A stretch of DNA of 64,000 nucleotides, from NCBI GenBank assembly GCA_024641635.1, contig JAHECS010000003.1:62001-126000 (forward strand). Direction: 5' to 3'. Origin of the DNA: Actinomycetes bacterium. Its GTDB lineage: Bacteria; Actinomycetota; Actinomycetes; S36-B12. The notes beneath the pieces are model-generated. The model was given only the letters and a program-made list of their open reading frames with translations, made no database searches and was not told where the DNA came from. Shown in pieces: positions 16,493 to 26,845 of the stretch. The stretch's first letter is position 1, and every line of letters begins with the position of its first letter. A program made the position numbers and the translations under genes.

Positions 16493-18267
16493 GCCCGTCC
16501 TCCGCGGCCTGTGACGCGTCCGGCGACGCGGCGCACCATCGACAGTACGTCGCCGACCTCTCGCACCCGCATGGCCCACGCCGCCATGACGAAGACGATC
16601 ACGCCGACGATCGACGTGACGATGACGCTGAGGAGAAGGTCACCGCGGACCTGCCACGTCACCGGTGCCAGCGTCGCCGGGGAGAGGACGAGGGCCGCGG
16701 CGCCCAGCATCGCCCCACCGGCGATGCCACCGGCCACCACCAGCCGGACGAGGGTCCACGCGGTGCGCCCGCTCTCCAGGGTGCCGAGTCGACGGGCCAG
16801 GAGGAACCACGCGACGATCAGTGCGAACCAGTACGCCAGCGAGTAGGCGAGCGCGAGCATGGCCACCTGCTGGCCACCGCCCTCGAAGAGGTGGAACAAC
16901 GGGAAGGCCAGAGCCAGCAGCACCGCGCTGAACGCGACAGTCACGAAGAACGGCGTGCGCGTGTCCTCCACGGCGTAGTAGCCGCGCAGCAGGATGTAGA
17001 AGAGGGTGAACGGGAGCAGGCCGATCATGAACACGGACACGATGACGCCCATGACCGCCGCCTGGGATGCCGTTGCCGCTCCGTAGCCGAACAGCAGGAT
17101 GGAGAGCGAGGCACCGTTCACCATCAGGATGGCCGCGATCGGGACCATGAGCACGGCGACCACCCGCATGGTCCGAGCGATATCCGTGCCCACCTGGCGG
17201 AGCCGGCCGTCGTGTGCGACACGACTGAGCGCCGGAAGCATCGCGGTCACGATCGAGATGGTGATCACGCTGTGCGGGAGCATGAAGACCAGGTGCGCCT
17301 TCTGGTAGGTCGTCAGGCCCGCTGCCACCGCGTCGACGTCACTGGAGTTGACGTTCGCCTGGGTGGCGAGGCGCGTGATGAAGACGTAGGTGATCTGGTT
17401 GACGAGGACCAGGCCGATGGTCCACGCGGCCAGCCAGCCAGCCTTCCCTAGCCCAGCGCCGCGCCAGTCGAACCTCGGGCGCCATGCGTACCCGGACCTC
17501 CACAGCACCGGAACCAGGATGACCGCCTGGGCGACGACGCCCAGCGTCGTTCCCACACCGAGGAGGAGCACCTGCGATGTCGTGAGCTCTCCGTCCGCGG
17601 CTGCCGACGTCCCGGCGACCCAGATGAACAGGGCGAAGGTGGCGATCGACACGGCGTTGTTGGCGATGGGCGCGAACATGGGCGCCCCGAATCGCCCCCG
17701 CGAGTTGAGCACCTGGCTGAGCATCGTGTAGACGCCGTAGAAGAAGATCTGCGGCAGGCACAGCCGCGCGAACGCCACAGCGAGGTCGTACGCGTCTGCG
17801 GGGTAGTCGTCAGGCGTGTAGAGATCGACGATCCACGGCGCCGCGACCACGGCGACGACCGACATGGCCAGGAGGATCGAGCCGACGAGGGTGAGAAGGC
17901 GATCGGCGTAGGCCTTGCCGCCGTCGGCGTCCTCCTTCATGCGGCGTACGAGCTGCGGGATGAACACGGCGTTCAGCGCGCCGCCGATGACGAGGATGTA
18001 GACGATGTTCGGGAGCGAGTTGCCCAGCGAGAAGGCGTCGGCAACGAGGTAGAAGCCCAGCGCCGCGGTCATCGCGATGTCGCGCAGGACGCCGGTGACC
18101 CGCGAGACCACGGTCCCTGCCGCCATCAGGCTGCTGTTGCGGGCCAACGTTCCGCCCGCGACCGACGGCGGGTTCGCGGCGACGTCCCCGGCCTGCAGCT
18201 CTCGGCCGGCCTCGGCCACCTCGACGCCGACCTCGAGGGCCTGCGTGTCGTCGGGCTCGCTGCTCAT
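16489..18267 (-). CDS. murJ: MurJ, lipid II flippase
   Basis: MurJ moves lipid II across the membrane for peptidoglycan synthesis. The 592-residue protein has a 55-residue polar N-terminus, then the MATE/MVF fold of about 14 TM helices. Family-typical segments are RVTGVLRDIAMTAALG, NSLPNIVYILVIGGALNAVFIPQLVR and MLPHSVITISIVTAMLPALSR. It ends in a basic cytoplasmic tail. It lies 4 bases after the DUF6049-type gene and overlaps the pseudokinase gene, suggesting one envelope operon. Confidence 0.94.
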   Translation of the reverse strand: MSSEPDDTQALEVGVEVAEAGRELQAGDVAANPPSVAGGTLARNSSLMAAGTVVSRVTGVLRDIAMTAALGFYLVADAFSLGNSLPNIVYILVIGGALNAVFIPQLVRRMKEDADGGKAYADRLLTLVGSILLAMSVVAVVAAPWIVDLYTPDDYPADAYDLAVAFARLCLPQIFFYGVYTMLSQVLNSRGRFGAPMFAPIANNAVSIATFALFIWVAGTSAAADGELTTSQVLLLGVGTTLGVVAQAVILVPVLWRSGYAWRPRFDWRGAGLGKAGWLAAWTIGLVLVNQITYVFITRLATQANVNSSDVDAVAAGLTTYQKAHLVFMLPHSVITISIVTAMLPALSRVAHDGRLRQVGTDIARTMRVVAVLMVPIAAILMVNGASLSILLFGYGAATASQAAVMGVIVSVFMIGLLPFTLFYILLRGYYAVEDTRTPFFVTVAFSAVLLALAFPLFHLFEGGGQQVAMLALAYSLAYWFALIVAWFLLARRLGTLESGRTAWTLVRLVVAGGIAGGAMLGAAALVLSPATLAPVTWQVRGDLLLSVIVTSIVGVIVFVMAAWAMRVREVGDVLSMVRRVAGRVTGRGGRA

Positions 18268-18271
18268 GCGC

Positions 18272-20395
18272 CTACCGTTCCAGATCCGGGGCGGTTCGCT
18301 CGAGACGCGCCTTGCGGATCCGACGGGTCACGCCGACGATCACGAACACCACGATCGCCAGGAAGGCGGCGGCGACGACCCATGCGGCCGCCCTCGCGTA
18401 CGCGGTGGAGGCCACGGTGATCATTGCCGGGTCGCCGTAGTCGACACCGTCGGGATTGAGCAGCTGGACGCTGACCGTCAGCGGGTCCCCGCCGATGACC
18501 CGTGCATCGATGTCGACGCTCGCGAGCTTCCCGGGCTCGATCCGAATCCCGGTGAGGGGCTGTGAGGACAGTCGCAGCGGTGGTCGCCCCTTGAGGACGA
18601 CGCCGACCGTCACGGATCGGTCCAGGTCGTTGCTGATCGTGATCGGCACCTTGCCGTTGTCGCCGGAGAAGGTGATGGTGCCCTCGGACAGGACGCGGAC
18701 GCGCCCCGTCTCCTCACTCAGGCGGGTCCGGATGGTGGCGAGCAGCTGGTCGCCGGTCTTCGGACTCGACCGCCAGGCTGCTGACTCGGCCCGCAGCAGC
18801 GCCTCGGAGAACGGTTCGGTGATGCCAGTCGGGTTGTCGATGGCCGCGGTGAACGCGTCCAGGTCGGCGCTCGTGCGCGCGATCCGGGCAACGTAGTCGG
18901 GGTCCAGCTCGGCGTCCCGGGCGCGATCTCCGTATCCCCCGCGCTGTCGGCTCGTCGATGGCGCCGGCGACTCGAGGAGCTCGGTGAGGGTGCGGGACGC
19001 GAGCCACGGTGCCGTCCGCGTCGCCCGGAGCAGTGGCGAGACCAGCGACGCGGTCGCCTGCCAGCGTGTGGACGGGGGTGCGACGACGAACGCGCGAGAG
19101 CGCTGGTCGGGTGGGAGTGTCTGGGACAGCACGCTCGTCTCGGCCAGGAAGCGCTGGCGAGCCAGGATCACGTCGGAGGCGCTCCGCTGCGGCAGGGACA
19201 GGGTGCGGGTGAGCCCGGGGTCGGTGAGGACGGCTCGGATCGCGCCGACCGATGTGGGCAGGGCCGCTGTGGCGAGGCCCTCGGTCGGGATCGTCTCGTC
19301 GGTAGGAGGCATGGCGTCGGCGGACAGCACGATGGTGGTGACACCGGCCGAGGCGAGGACGTTGAGGGACGGTCGGTCGACGCGGCCGAAGGGCGCCCAG
19401 TACAGGCCGCCGGGTACGGGAACGCCCAGCGCCGCCGTGGCGATCCCGGGTCCGCGGGTCACGGCGCGGACGACGTCGTTCGACATCCCGCCGCGGGTCA
19501 CCGCGGAAGCGTCGATGTCGGCGTAGGGAAGGGAGCGGATGCCCCGGATCCTGGTGGCCTGGGCGAGGGTGTCGAGCCATGCGCGGGCCTGTGACTCGCG
19601 GTTGCCCAGCACCAGGGCACCGTCCTGCCGGACCTGGTACCCCTCGGCCATCGCGGACGCGGTCTGGAGGAGGGCGGGATCGGCGAACCACGACACGGTC
19701 GACCGGTGCTGCATGCCGATCTCGACGAGCCGCTCCAGCCGGCCGCCGGGTGACAGCTCCTCGGGGGTCCGATTGTTCAGCAGGATTCCGTCGACGGTGC
19801 GGGCCGGCCAGTCGGCCAGCGGCCACAGCCACACGAGGTCGATGGGGGTCACCTCGGATCCCGTCGGGAACCAGGGCAGGAACGTCCGCAGAACGCCCTT
19901 CCTCGTATCGAACTCGTCGACGCCGTCCTCGCGTCCTACGGCGTCGACGCCGATGACGTACGCCCCCGCGGAGGTGAAGCCGATGGCCGAGATGGGCACG
20001 GTGAGGGTGAACGATCGACGGCCACCGGGCGGCAGTTCAGGCGCGACGAGCGTGCGCGTTCCGGGCAGGGGGACGTCGGCAGGCTCGCCGTCCGGGGGGT
20101 CGAGTCCGGCATCGAAGACCGCGACGACCTCTCGCCGAGCCGGCAGAGGCGTCGACGAGCGGCGCAGCTGGACGCTCACGTCCTTGATGGAGTTGCGGGA
20201 CGAGCTGATGACCCGGCCCTTGATCCGGAGGGTGCCGTCGTCCTTGGGCGTGAGTGGGGACAGGGAGTCGATCACGATGCGCACGGACGGGAGGGCCTGG
20301 TCCTCGGTGGGTGCGGCCGAGGCCGAGGCGGAGAGACCCGCCAGCAGCAGCCCTGCGGCCGCGAGCAGCGCGCCCAGGCGGATCGTTCGGATCAC
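18272..20395 (-). CDS. DUF6049-type secreted, membrane-anchored protein of unknown function
   Basis: The 707-residue protein has an N-terminal signal peptide ([21 protein letters not shown]) and a large extracellular region. A C-terminal TM helix follows ([21 protein letters not shown]) with a short basic tail [17 protein letters not shown]. Its place between the Nudix gene and murJ matches the conserved actinobacterial protein corresponding to mycobacterial Rv3909. The function is unknown; position and topology suggest an envelope role with MurJ. The start overlaps the Nudix gene stop. Confidence 0.82.
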   Translation of the reverse strand: MIRTIRLGALLAAAGLLLAGLSASASAAPTEDQALPSVRIVIDSLSPLTPKDDGTLRIKGRVISSSRNSIKDVSVQLRRSSTPLPARREVVAVFDAGLDPPDGEPADVPLPGTRTLVAPELPPGGRRSFTLTVPISAIGFTSAGAYVIGVDAVGREDGVDEFDTRKGVLRTFLPWFPTGSEVTPIDLVWLWPLADWPARTVDGILLNNRTPEELSPGGRLERLVEIGMQHRSTVSWFADPALLQTASAMAEGYQVRQDGALVLGNRESQARAWLDTLAQATRIRGIRSLPYADIDASAVTRGGMSNDVVRAVTRGPGIATAALGVPVPGGLYWAPFGRVDRPSLNVLASAGVTTIVLSADAMPPTDETIPTEGLATAALPTSVGAIRAVLTDPGLTRTLSLPQRSASDVILARQRFLAETSVLSQTLPPDQRSRAFVVAPPSTRWQATASLVSPLLRATRTAPWLASRTLTELLESPAPSTSRQRGGYGDRARDAELDPDYVARIARTSADLDAFTAAIDNPTGITEPFSEALLRAESAAWRSSPKTGDQLLATIRTRLSEETGRVRVLSEGTITFSGDNGKVPITISNDLDRSVTVGVVLKGRPPLRLSSQPLTGIRIEPGKLASVDIDARVIGGDPLTVSVQLLNPDGVDYGDPAMITVASTAYARAAAWVVAAAFLAIVVFVIVGVTRRIRKARLERTAPDLER

Positions 20396-20877
20396 GCGAT
20401 CCCGCCGGCACTGCCCCCGGGTCCTGCTCCCGCCAGGGCCTCGTGGACGCGCTCGAGCAGGCGTCGCTCGTCTGCGTACCTGAGCCGGTCGGCCACCTCG
20501 TCGAGGGGGACCCAGGCGACTTCGACGACCTCGGCGTCCTCGTCGGAGAGCGCGCCTCCGCAGGCGTCAAGCAGGAAGTGGTGCACGGTCTTGTGGATGC
20601 GCTGGTTGTCCGCCATGAACCAGAAGTCGATGGTGCCCAGGCTCGCCACGATGACCCCGCGGATCCCCGTCTCCTCGAACACCTCGCGCACGGCGGCGTC
20701 CTCCGCGGTCTCGCCCTTCTCGATGTGTCCCTTGGGCAAGGACCAGACGAGGTGGCCCTGCCGGTCCCGGCGGGCGATGAGGGCGGCCCGGGGCTGGTCG
20801 CCGTGCCGGTCCAGCACCAAGCCCCCCGCCGACGTCTCCTCCACCCGTCGGGGAGACGGCTTCCGGGGACGGGACAT
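20392..20877 (-). CDS. Nudix hydrolase (MutT4-like)
   Basis: The 161-residue protein carries the Nudix box [23 protein letters not shown], complete for metal and nucleotide pyrophosphate hydrolysis. The ATG 20875-20877 is chosen over a TTG 30 bases upstream that would overlap the divergent promoter region. Its location beside the DUF6049-type gene and pcnA matches mutT4 of other actinobacteria. The substrate is not predictable, though this subgroup includes diadenosine polyphosphate and oxidised-nucleotide hydrolases. Confidence 0.88.
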   Translation of the reverse strand: MSRPRKPSPRRVEETSAGGLVLDRHGDQPRAALIARRDRQGHLVWSLPKGHIEKGETAEDAAVREVFEETGIRGVIVASLGTIDFWFMADNQRIHKTVHHFLLDACGGALSDEDAEVVEVAWVPLDEVADRLRYADERRLLERVHEALAGAGPGGSAGGIA

Positions 20878-20922
20878 ACCGGCAGGATAGGCCAGCGCCC
20901 GGGACAACTACGCTCTGCTGGC

Positions 20923-22398
20923 GTGGGCTCCGCATCCGAACCGAGGCGTCCGGTGACCGAAGCGCAGCGCCGGGCGGTCGCCGAGCTGGCTCCGTACGCC
21001 CCCCTCCTGACAGGGCTGGGTGATCGTTTCGCCGAGCGGGGCCACGAGCTCTCCCTTGTCGGCGGACCGGTACGCGATGCCCTCCTGGGACGGCTGTCGA
21101 CCCGCTCGGGTGCGGCCGCTGCCGACCTCGACTTCACGACGGACGCGCGCCCCGGGGACGTGCTGGCGATGCTCGAGGGGTTCGCGGAGTCGACGTGGGA
21201 CGTCGGGATCAGGTTCGGCACCGTAGGAGCCCGTATCCATGGGCGTGAGGTCGAGATCACGACCTATCGCGCCGAGGAGTACGACCCCGAGTCGCGCAAG
21301 CCCTCCGTGGACTTCGGGCACTCCCTGGAGGGGGATCTCCACCGTCGGGACTTCACCATCAACGCGATGGCGATCCGGCTGCCGGAGCTCACCTTCGTCG
21401 ACCTCTACGAGGGCCAGGCCGACCTCGACCGAGGACTGATCAGGACGCCCGGGACGGCACACGACTCGTTCATGGACGACCCGCTGCGGATGATGAGGGC
21501 GGCGCGCTTCTCTGCGCAGCTCGGCTTCGCCGTTGCCGACGACGTCGTCGAGGCCATGGCGCGGCAGGCCGAACGACTGACCATCGTCTCGGCGGAGCGC
21601 ATCCGCGAGGAGCTCATGAAGATAGTCATGTCGCCGGATCCGCGTCGTGGCCTGACCCTGCTCGTCGATACCGGGTTGGCGGACCACGTCATTCCCGAGC
21701 TGCCGCTGCTGCGTCTTGAGGAGGACGAGCACCATCACCACAAGGACGTGTACGAGCACACGCTGACGGTGCTCGAGCAGGCCATGGTGCTCGAGGACGC
21801 GCATGAGCCAACATCCGGGCCCGACCCGGCTCTGCGGCTCGCCGCGCTGCTGCATGACATCGGCAAGCCCCGCACCAGGCGATTCGAGTCCGACGGCCGG
21901 GTCTCCTTCCACCACCACGAGGTGGTGGGGGCGCGCATGACCCGCAAGCGCATGCAGGCGCTGCGCTTCTCGAACGAGATGACCGACGACGTCTCACGTC
22001 TCGTGGAGCTGCACCTGCGCTTCCACGGCTACGGCACGGGCGAATGGACCGACTCGGCCGTTCGACGCTACGTGCGCGATGCCGGCCCGCTGCTCCCGAG
22101 GCTGCACAAGCTCACCCGGGCTGACTCCACGACTCGGAACCGACGTCGTGCGGTGGCGCTGCAGAGGTCGTACGACTCGCTGGAGAAGCGGATCGCCGAG
22201 CTGGCCCAGGAGGAGGAGCTGGCCTCCGTGCGACCCGACCTCGACGGTCGGGCGATCATGGGGATCCTCGGGATTCCTCCCGGCCCGGTGGTCGGCGAGG
22301 CCTACCAGTTCCTCCTGGACCTGCGGCTGGATCGAGGCCCGATGGAGCCGGCCCTCGCGGAGGAGGCGCTGCGGTCGTGGTGGGCGGCTCGCGCCTAG
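20923..22398 (+). CDS. pcnA: CCA-adding tRNA nucleotidyltransferase with HD domain
   Basis: The 491-residue class II nucleotidyltransferase has LVGGPVRDALLGR, the catalytic ADLDFTTDARP, and the template segment RRDFTINAMAI. The DDPLRMMRAARFSAQLGF region is typical of CCA enzymes. A C-terminal HD phosphohydrolase domain contains AALLHDIGKPRT and FHHHEVVGARMTRK. It matures tRNA 3' ends. The GTG at 20923 is preceded by TACGCT at 20909-20914, compatible with leaderless initiation; a GTG at 20953 is an alternative start. The stop shares CTAG with the convergent next gene. Confidence 0.93.
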   Translation: MGSASEPRRPVTEAQRRAVAELAPYAPLLTGLGDRFAERGHELSLVGGPVRDALLGRLSTRSGAAAADLDFTTDARPGDVLAMLEGFAESTWDVGIRFGTVGARIHGREVEITTYRAEEYDPESRKPSVDFGHSLEGDLHRRDFTINAMAIRLPELTFVDLYEGQADLDRGLIRTPGTAHDSFMDDPLRMMRAARFSAQLGFAVADDVVEAMARQAERLTIVSAERIREELMKIVMSPDPRRGLTLLVDTGLADHVIPELPLLRLEEDEHHHHKDVYEHTLTVLEQAMVLEDAHEPTSGPDPALRLAALLHDIGKPRTRRFESDGRVSFHHHEVVGARMTRKRMQALRFSNEMTDDVSRLVELHLRFHGYGTGEWTDSAVRRYVRDAGPLLPRLHKLTRADSTTRNRRRAVALQRSYDSLEKRIAELAQEEELASVRPDLDGRAIMGILGIPPGPVVGEAYQFLLDLRLDRGPMEPALAEEALRSWWAARA

Positions 22399-23624
22399 GC
22401 GCTCGACGAGGGTGATGCGGCTGCCCGTGACCCGAGCAGCAGCTGAGCCAGGGTCACGAGGCCGGCGACCAGCGCCGCGACCCACAGGACCGTGGAGACC
22501 GCGAGCAGGTCGCTGAACAGCAGGACGGCGATCCCGAGGGCGTAGATGAGCCACCTCGCGTAGCCGAGCATGTCGACGCTCATCGGGCCCGGGCGGCCGT
22601 CCGAGAGGCGTCCGCCGAGGTCGGCGAGCCCGTTGGTTACGCGGCCGCGAATGACCAGCGCCGGCGTCGTGCGGCCACCGAACCAGCCTGCGACCGCGAC
22701 GAGCACGCCCAGGACGAGGGTCGCCTGGGCGCCGGCGACCAGGTACTCGAGCATCGTGGCCCAGAAGACGTCCGCGGCCGGCCCCCACGGGGTGCCTGAC
22801 AGCTGGTTGACGAACTGCGCCTTGGCCGCGTCGATCGCCATGAGCACGAGGAACCCGGACACGAGAAGGACGATGCCGGTCGCGACGACGATCCGGGCCC
22901 TTCTGCGTGCCAGGGCGATGGCGAGCGCGAACATGGCCGCGATGATCAGTGGGAACCAGCGCAGGATCGGTGCCGTGAGCCCGTAGATCGTTCGCAGCTG
23001 GGCAAGTCCGGGTGCCTCGGCGAGAACCACCTGGCGGTCCGTGTCAGGAATGGTGATGTTGGCGGCCGCCGTGATCCCGCTGTCCACGAGGTACTGCTGG
23101 ATCGCCTGCAGGGCCTGGGACGTGTCGAGCACGAGGTTGTCGCCGTCGAGCTTCACGATGCCGCCGTCACGGCCCTCGAGGACGAGGACGACACCCCGCT
23201 GCGCGGTCGTGTTGAGGCTGATCCAGACCGTCCGGAACTGGTCCGAGTCGACGAACTTGGTCACCAGCTCACCGATGAGACTGTTGATCCCGGAGGCGAT
23301 GGGCGCGGCCAGCTGGTCGGTGAATCCGGCGCTGGGGAAGAGATTCCCGAGCAGGGTCTGCACCTGGTTCTCCGTGTCCACCTGCTCGATCACGCGCGTG
23401 GTGACCGCATCGGACAGCGCCGCCCTCACCTCGGGCTGGTCGATGAGCGGGCCGACGGTCGCGATGTAGCGGTCCGCGTCGACGACGGTCCGGTTCCCCC
23501 AGTGCCCGACGAGGGCGGGGATGGTGAGGACCGCTGCGATGATGAAGATGAGCAGGGAGGCGATGGACCGCGCGCCCCAGCGACGCTCGCGGGCCGGTGC
23601 CTCGGTTGTCGACTGGTCGGTCAT
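22395..23624 (-). CDS. Multi-pass membrane protein, unknown function
   Basis: The 409-residue protein has an N-terminal TM helix (SIASLLIFIIAAVLTIPALVG) and an extracytoplasmic domain of about 180 residues (DADRYIATVGPLIDQPEVRAALSDAVTTRVIEQVD). Four or five TM helices follow, and it ends SRAAASPSSSA. The IATVGPLIDQPEVRAAL motif recurs in actinobacterial hypothetical membrane proteins. No enzymatic motif is seen. Its ATG overlaps the stop of the MFS gene, so the two are probably cotranscribed. Confidence 0.72.
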   Translation of the reverse strand: MTDQSTTEAPARERRWGARSIASLLIFIIAAVLTIPALVGHWGNRTVVDADRYIATVGPLIDQPEVRAALSDAVTTRVIEQVDTENQVQTLLGNLFPSAGFTDQLAAPIASGINSLIGELVTKFVDSDQFRTVWISLNTTAQRGVVLVLEGRDGGIVKLDGDNLVLDTSQALQAIQQYLVDSGITAAANITIPDTDRQVVLAEAPGLAQLRTIYGLTAPILRWFPLIIAAMFALAIALARRRARIVVATGIVLLVSGFLVLMAIDAAKAQFVNQLSGTPWGPAADVFWATMLEYLVAGAQATLVLGVLVAVAGWFGGRTTPALVIRGRVTNGLADLGGRLSDGRPGPMSVDMLGYARWLIYALGIAVLLFSDLLAVSTVLWVAALVAGLVTLAQLLLGSRAAASPSSSA

Positions 23625-24925
23625 GGGGTTCCCTCCGGTGTCGTCGCCCGGACTCTACGGGGACTGAGTCGCTGATACCACGCAGCCGCGGCGACGAGCA
23701 GGAGTCCGGTGCACGCGTACAGGATGGGGGCCTCGCCATCGGTCGGCGAGACCAGCGCCATGAGGACGATGCCGGCGACGAGGCAGACGTTCACGATCAT
23801 GTCGAACAGCGCGAAGACCCGGCCCAGGTGGTCGTCGGGGATGAAGCGCTGGACGAGCGTGTCCGAGCAGACCTTCACCGACTGGCCGGCGAACCCCAGG
23901 CTGAGGCCGCCGATCAGCAGCGCCGCGAACGACGGCACGTGGGCAGCGACGATGACGGCGGCGATCCCGCCGATGCCCGCCTGCAGCAGCGCGAAGACGG
24001 ACCAGGCCACCGCGCCCCAGCGACGACTTGCTGCCGGGGTGAGGATGGCTCCGACGAGCGCCCCCACCGCGGCAGCCGCGGTGAGGACGGCGAACTGCCC
24101 GAGTGCCGCGTCGGCTTCGCTCATCGGGTGGAAGGTGGTGCGGATGAGAAGAAGGCCGCCGGCGGTGAGCACGCCGAAGGCCAGTCGATGCACGCCCACG
24201 ACGGCGATGGCGCGCCCCGCCTGCTGGTGGACCCGCAGCTCCCTGACGCCGCTCACGAGCCCGAGGGCCACGCCCCGGAAGGTGTCCGCCGGGCGATGCC
24301 CCTCGGGGCCGAGTCGGTCCACGGCGATGAGGGCTGCGACCACCGCTGCGAGTCCGTACGACACGGCGGCGCCGCCGAGCACGATCATGCTCCCTCGGTC
24401 ACCTCCGCCGACCAGTCCTCGGAGGGCGATCCCGACGACCCCGCCGATCGCGGCCATGATCGTTCCGGAGGTCGGGGTCAGCGCGTTGGCGGTGACCAGG
24501 TCCCGGCCGGAGACGACGTGCGGGAGTGACGCCGAGAGCCCGGCCAGCACGAAGCGACCGATGCCGAGGACGACGAGGACCGCGAGCCCCAGGCCCGGTC
24601 CGTCGTTGCCCGCGGCCACGAGCACGATCACCGGGACGGTGAACAGCGCCTTGACGATGTTGGCTCGGACGAGGACGGTGCGCCGGCGCCACCGGTCGAG
24701 GAACACTCCCGCGAACGGCCCGATGACGGAGTAGGGCAGCAGCAGGATGGCGAACGCCGCCGCGACCTTGACGGCGTCCGGCTGCCGCTCGGGGGAGAAC
24801 AGGACGAACGTCGCGAGGGCTGCCTGGAGCAGGCCGTCGCCGAACTGGGCGATGAGGCGGACGCCGAAGAGTCGGCGGAAGTCGCGGCCGGCCAGCACCT
24901 CGCGCAGAGCGGGCATGGCCACCAT
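23621..24925 (-). CDS. Major facilitator superfamily transporter
   Basis: The predicted protein of 434 residues has about 12 TM helices. It opens with LAGRDFRRLFGVRLIAQFGDGLLQAALATFV and carries the MFS loop signature FAGVFLDRWRRRTVLVRANI between TM2 and TM3. This resembles efflux-type MFS proteins; the substrate is unknown. The ATG 24923-24925 lies 7 bases after TAGCGT (24933-24938, minus strand), suggesting leaderless initiation; a GTG at 24952 is the upstream alternative. It is separated from ino1 by a strong hairpin. Confidence 0.8.
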   Translation of the reverse strand: MVAMPALREVLAGRDFRRLFGVRLIAQFGDGLLQAALATFVLFSPERQPDAVKVAAAFAILLLPYSVIGPFAGVFLDRWRRRTVLVRANIVKALFTVPVIVLVAAGNDGPGLGLAVLVVLGIGRFVLAGLSASLPHVVSGRDLVTANALTPTSGTIMAAIGGVVGIALRGLVGGGDRGSMIVLGGAAVSYGLAAVVAALIAVDRLGPEGHRPADTFRGVALGLVSGVRELRVHQQAGRAIAVVGVHRLAFGVLTAGGLLLIRTTFHPMSEADAALGQFAVLTAAAAVGALVGAILTPAASRRWGAVAWSVFALLQAGIGGIAAVIVAAHVPSFAALLIGGLSLGFAGQSVKVCSDTLVQRFIPDDHLGRVFALFDMIVNVCLVAGIVLMALVSPTDGEAPILYACTGLLLVAAAAWYQRLSPRRVRATTPEGTP

Positions 24926-24955
24926 GGTGGTGACGCTACCGTCCGCCTTCACCGC

Positions 24956-25013
24956 CGAGGCCGCACCCCAGCGTCACGACCGTCGAGCGGTGTGACGCCG
25001 AGGTGCGGCCTCG
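24956..25013. terminator. Long hairpin between ino1 and the MFS gene
   Basis: A 12-base perfect stem (CGAGGCCGCACC 24956-24967 with GGTGCGGCCTCG 25002-25013) continues through GCGTCAC/GTGACGC and ACCG/CGGT to a 5-base loop TCGAG. It lies 10 bases after the ino1 stop on the minus strand and has no U tract. It is probably a GC-type terminator. Confidence 0.6.
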
Positions 25014-25023
25014 AGGGTTGGGG

Positions 25024-26106
25024 TCAGCGCTCGATGCTGCCGGCGATGAAGTCCTCGACGGCCTGCTTCGCGGCGCTGTCCGAGTACTGGACGGGCGGTG
25101 ACTTCATGAAGTAGCTCGAGGCGGACAGGATCGGGCCGCCGATGCCGCGGTCCATCGCGATCTTGGCTGCGCGGACCGCGTCGATGATCACGCCGGCGCT
25201 GTTCGGGGAGTCCCACACCTCGAGCTTGTACTCGAGGTTCAGTGGTGCGTCGCCGAAGGCGCGACCCTCGAGCCGGACGAACGCCCACTTGCGGTCGTCG
25301 AGCCATGCGACGTAGTCGCTCGGGCCGATGTGAACGTTGCGCGCGCCCATGTCGTGCGAGGACACCTGGGAGGTGACGGCCTGCGTCTTGGAGATCTTCT
25401 TGGACTCGAGGCGGTCCCGCTCGAGCATGTTCATGAAGTCCATGTTGCCGCCGACATTCAGCTGGTAGGTGCGATCGAGGATGACACCGCGGTCCTCGAA
25501 CAGCTTGGCCATGACGCGGTGCGTGATGGTCGCGCCCACCTGGCTCTTGATGTCGTCGCCGACGATCGGCAGGCCGGCGTCCTCGAACTTCTTGGCCCAT
25601 TCGGGGGTCCCGGCGATGAAGACGGGGAGGGCGTTGACGAATCCGCAGCCGGCGTCGATCGCGCACTGGGCGTAGAACTTCGCGGCGGCCTCGGAGCCGA
25701 CGGGCAGGTAGCACACGACGATGTCCACCTGAGCGTCCTTGAGCGCCTGGACGACGTCGACCGTCTCGGCCTCCGACTCCACGACCATCTCGCGGTAGTA
25801 CTTGCCGAGGCCGTCGAGGGTGTTGCCTCGCTGCACGGTCACGCCGGTCTGGGGCACGTCGGCGAACTTCAGCGTGTTGTTCTCCGAGGCGCCGATGGCG
25901 TCGGCGAGATCGAGGCCGACCTTCTTGCCGTCGACGTCGAACGCGGCGACGAACTCCACGTCACGGACGTGGTACTCGCCGAACTGGACGTGCATGAGGC
26001 CCGGCACGAAGTCGGCCGGGTCGGCGTCCTTGTAGTACTCGACGCCCTGGACGAGCGAAGATGCGCAGTTGCCGACGCCAACGATGGCGACACGAACCGA
26101 ACCCAT
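25024..26106 (-). CDS. ino1: Inositol-3-phosphate synthase
   Basis: This enzyme converts glucose-6-phosphate to 1L-myo-inositol 3-phosphate, the precursor of phosphatidylinositol, mycothiol and related actinobacterial metabolites. The 360-residue protein shows the NAD-binding [54 protein letters not shown] and [13 protein letters not shown], all typical of the short actinobacterial form. Its start overlaps the stop of the PadR gene by one base, so the two form an operon, as elsewhere in the phylum. Confidence 0.96.
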   Translation of the reverse strand: MGSVRVAIVGVGNCASSLVQGVEYYKDADPADFVPGLMHVQFGEYHVRDVEFVAAFDVDGKKVGLDLADAIGASENNTLKFADVPQTGVTVQRGNTLDGLGKYYREMVVESEAETVDVVQALKDAQVDIVVCYLPVGSEAAAKFYAQCAIDAGCGFVNALPVFIAGTPEWAKKFEDAGLPIVGDDIKSQVGATITHRVMAKLFEDRGVILDRTYQLNVGGNMDFMNMLERDRLESKKISKTQAVTSQVSSHDMGARNVHIGPSDYVAWLDDRKWAFVRLEGRAFGDAPLNLEYKLEVWDSPNSAGVIIDAVRAAKIAMDRGIGGPILSASSYFMKSPPVQYSDSAAKQAVEDFIAGSIER

Positions 26107-26735
26107 TAGTGCTCCTTGTTGTCTGTGGAACCGTTGATTGTTGAAGGTGTGTCAGTGGGCGGGGCCTGATCGACGGCGACCGCGTGCTCGTTGCTGATGA
26201 GCTCGTTGAGCCAGCGGACCTCGCGCTCGGCTCCGTCGAGGCCGTGCTGCTGCAGCTGGAGGGTGTAGGCGTCGACGCGCTCGCGGCTGCGGGTCAGCGA
26301 GTCCCTCAGCGAGTCGACCCGCTCCTCGAGGCGCGAGCGGCGGCCCTCGAGGATGCGCAGTCGGACCCGGGCCTCGGTGCGGCCGAAGAAGGCCAGGTGG
26401 GCGGCGAAGCCCTCGTCCTCCCAGGCCTCCGGCCCGGGCTGGTTGGTCCAGGTGGCGAACTCCTCCTTGCCGTCCGCGCTGATGGCGTAGACGACGCGGG
26501 CCCGCCGCGCCGAGAGCGGCGGTGCGGAGGACTCGGTGGCCGGGGTGACGTCGACCTCGTCGATGAGCCCCCGGCCCTGGAGCCGGCGCAGGCACGGGTA
26601 GAGGGAGCCGTACGACAGCGCCCGGAAGGGCCCGAGGACGGCGGCGAGGCGCTTGCGGAGCTCATAGCCGTGCAGCGGGCCATCGGAGAGGACACCGAGG
26701 ACGGCGAACTCGAGCACGTCGTGGCGCTTCGCCAT
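26106..26735 (-). CDS. PadR-family transcriptional regulator
   Basis: The 209-residue regulator has an N-terminal winged helix ([23 protein letters not shown] and [19 protein letters not shown]) and a C-terminal helical dimerisation region with [24 protein letters not shown]. It is fused by coupling to ino1. The divergent upstream region contains a perfect palindrome, ATATCGA-C-TCGATAT, likely its operator. The effector is unknown. It probably represses itself and ino1 and perhaps the divergent gene (inference). Confidence 0.9.
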   Translation of the reverse strand: MAKRHDVLEFAVLGVLSDGPLHGYELRKRLAAVLGPFRALSYGSLYPCLRRLQGRGLIDEVDVTPATESSAPPLSARRARVVYAISADGKEEFATWTNQPGPEAWEDEGFAAHLAFFGRTEARVRLRILEGRRSRLEERVDSLRDSLTRSRERVDAYTLQLQQHGLDGAEREVRWLNELISNEHAVAVDQAPPTDTPSTINGSTDNKEH

Positions 26736-26790
26736 GAGGCCCTCCGGATCCCTGTGTCGCGGCTATCTCAAGCCGATAACTCATTACAAC

Positions 26791-26805
26791 ATATCGACTC
26801 GATAT
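26791..26805. promoter_or_regulatory. Predicted PadR operator palindrome
   Basis: A perfect palindrome, ATATCGA-C-TCGATAT, sits in an AT-rich patch between the divergent PadR-ino1 operon (start 26735) and the DUF5318 gene (start 26846). PadR proteins bind AT-rich palindromes beside their own genes. Confidence 0.6.
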
Positions 26806-26845
26806 ATCAAAACGGCCAGCATCGGGCCATCTAGACTTTCGACCC

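Noticed and set aside
14771-16846. 691-codon plus-strand frame
   Set aside because: It is antisense to sigM, the pseudokinase and murJ, all of which carry clear family motifs.
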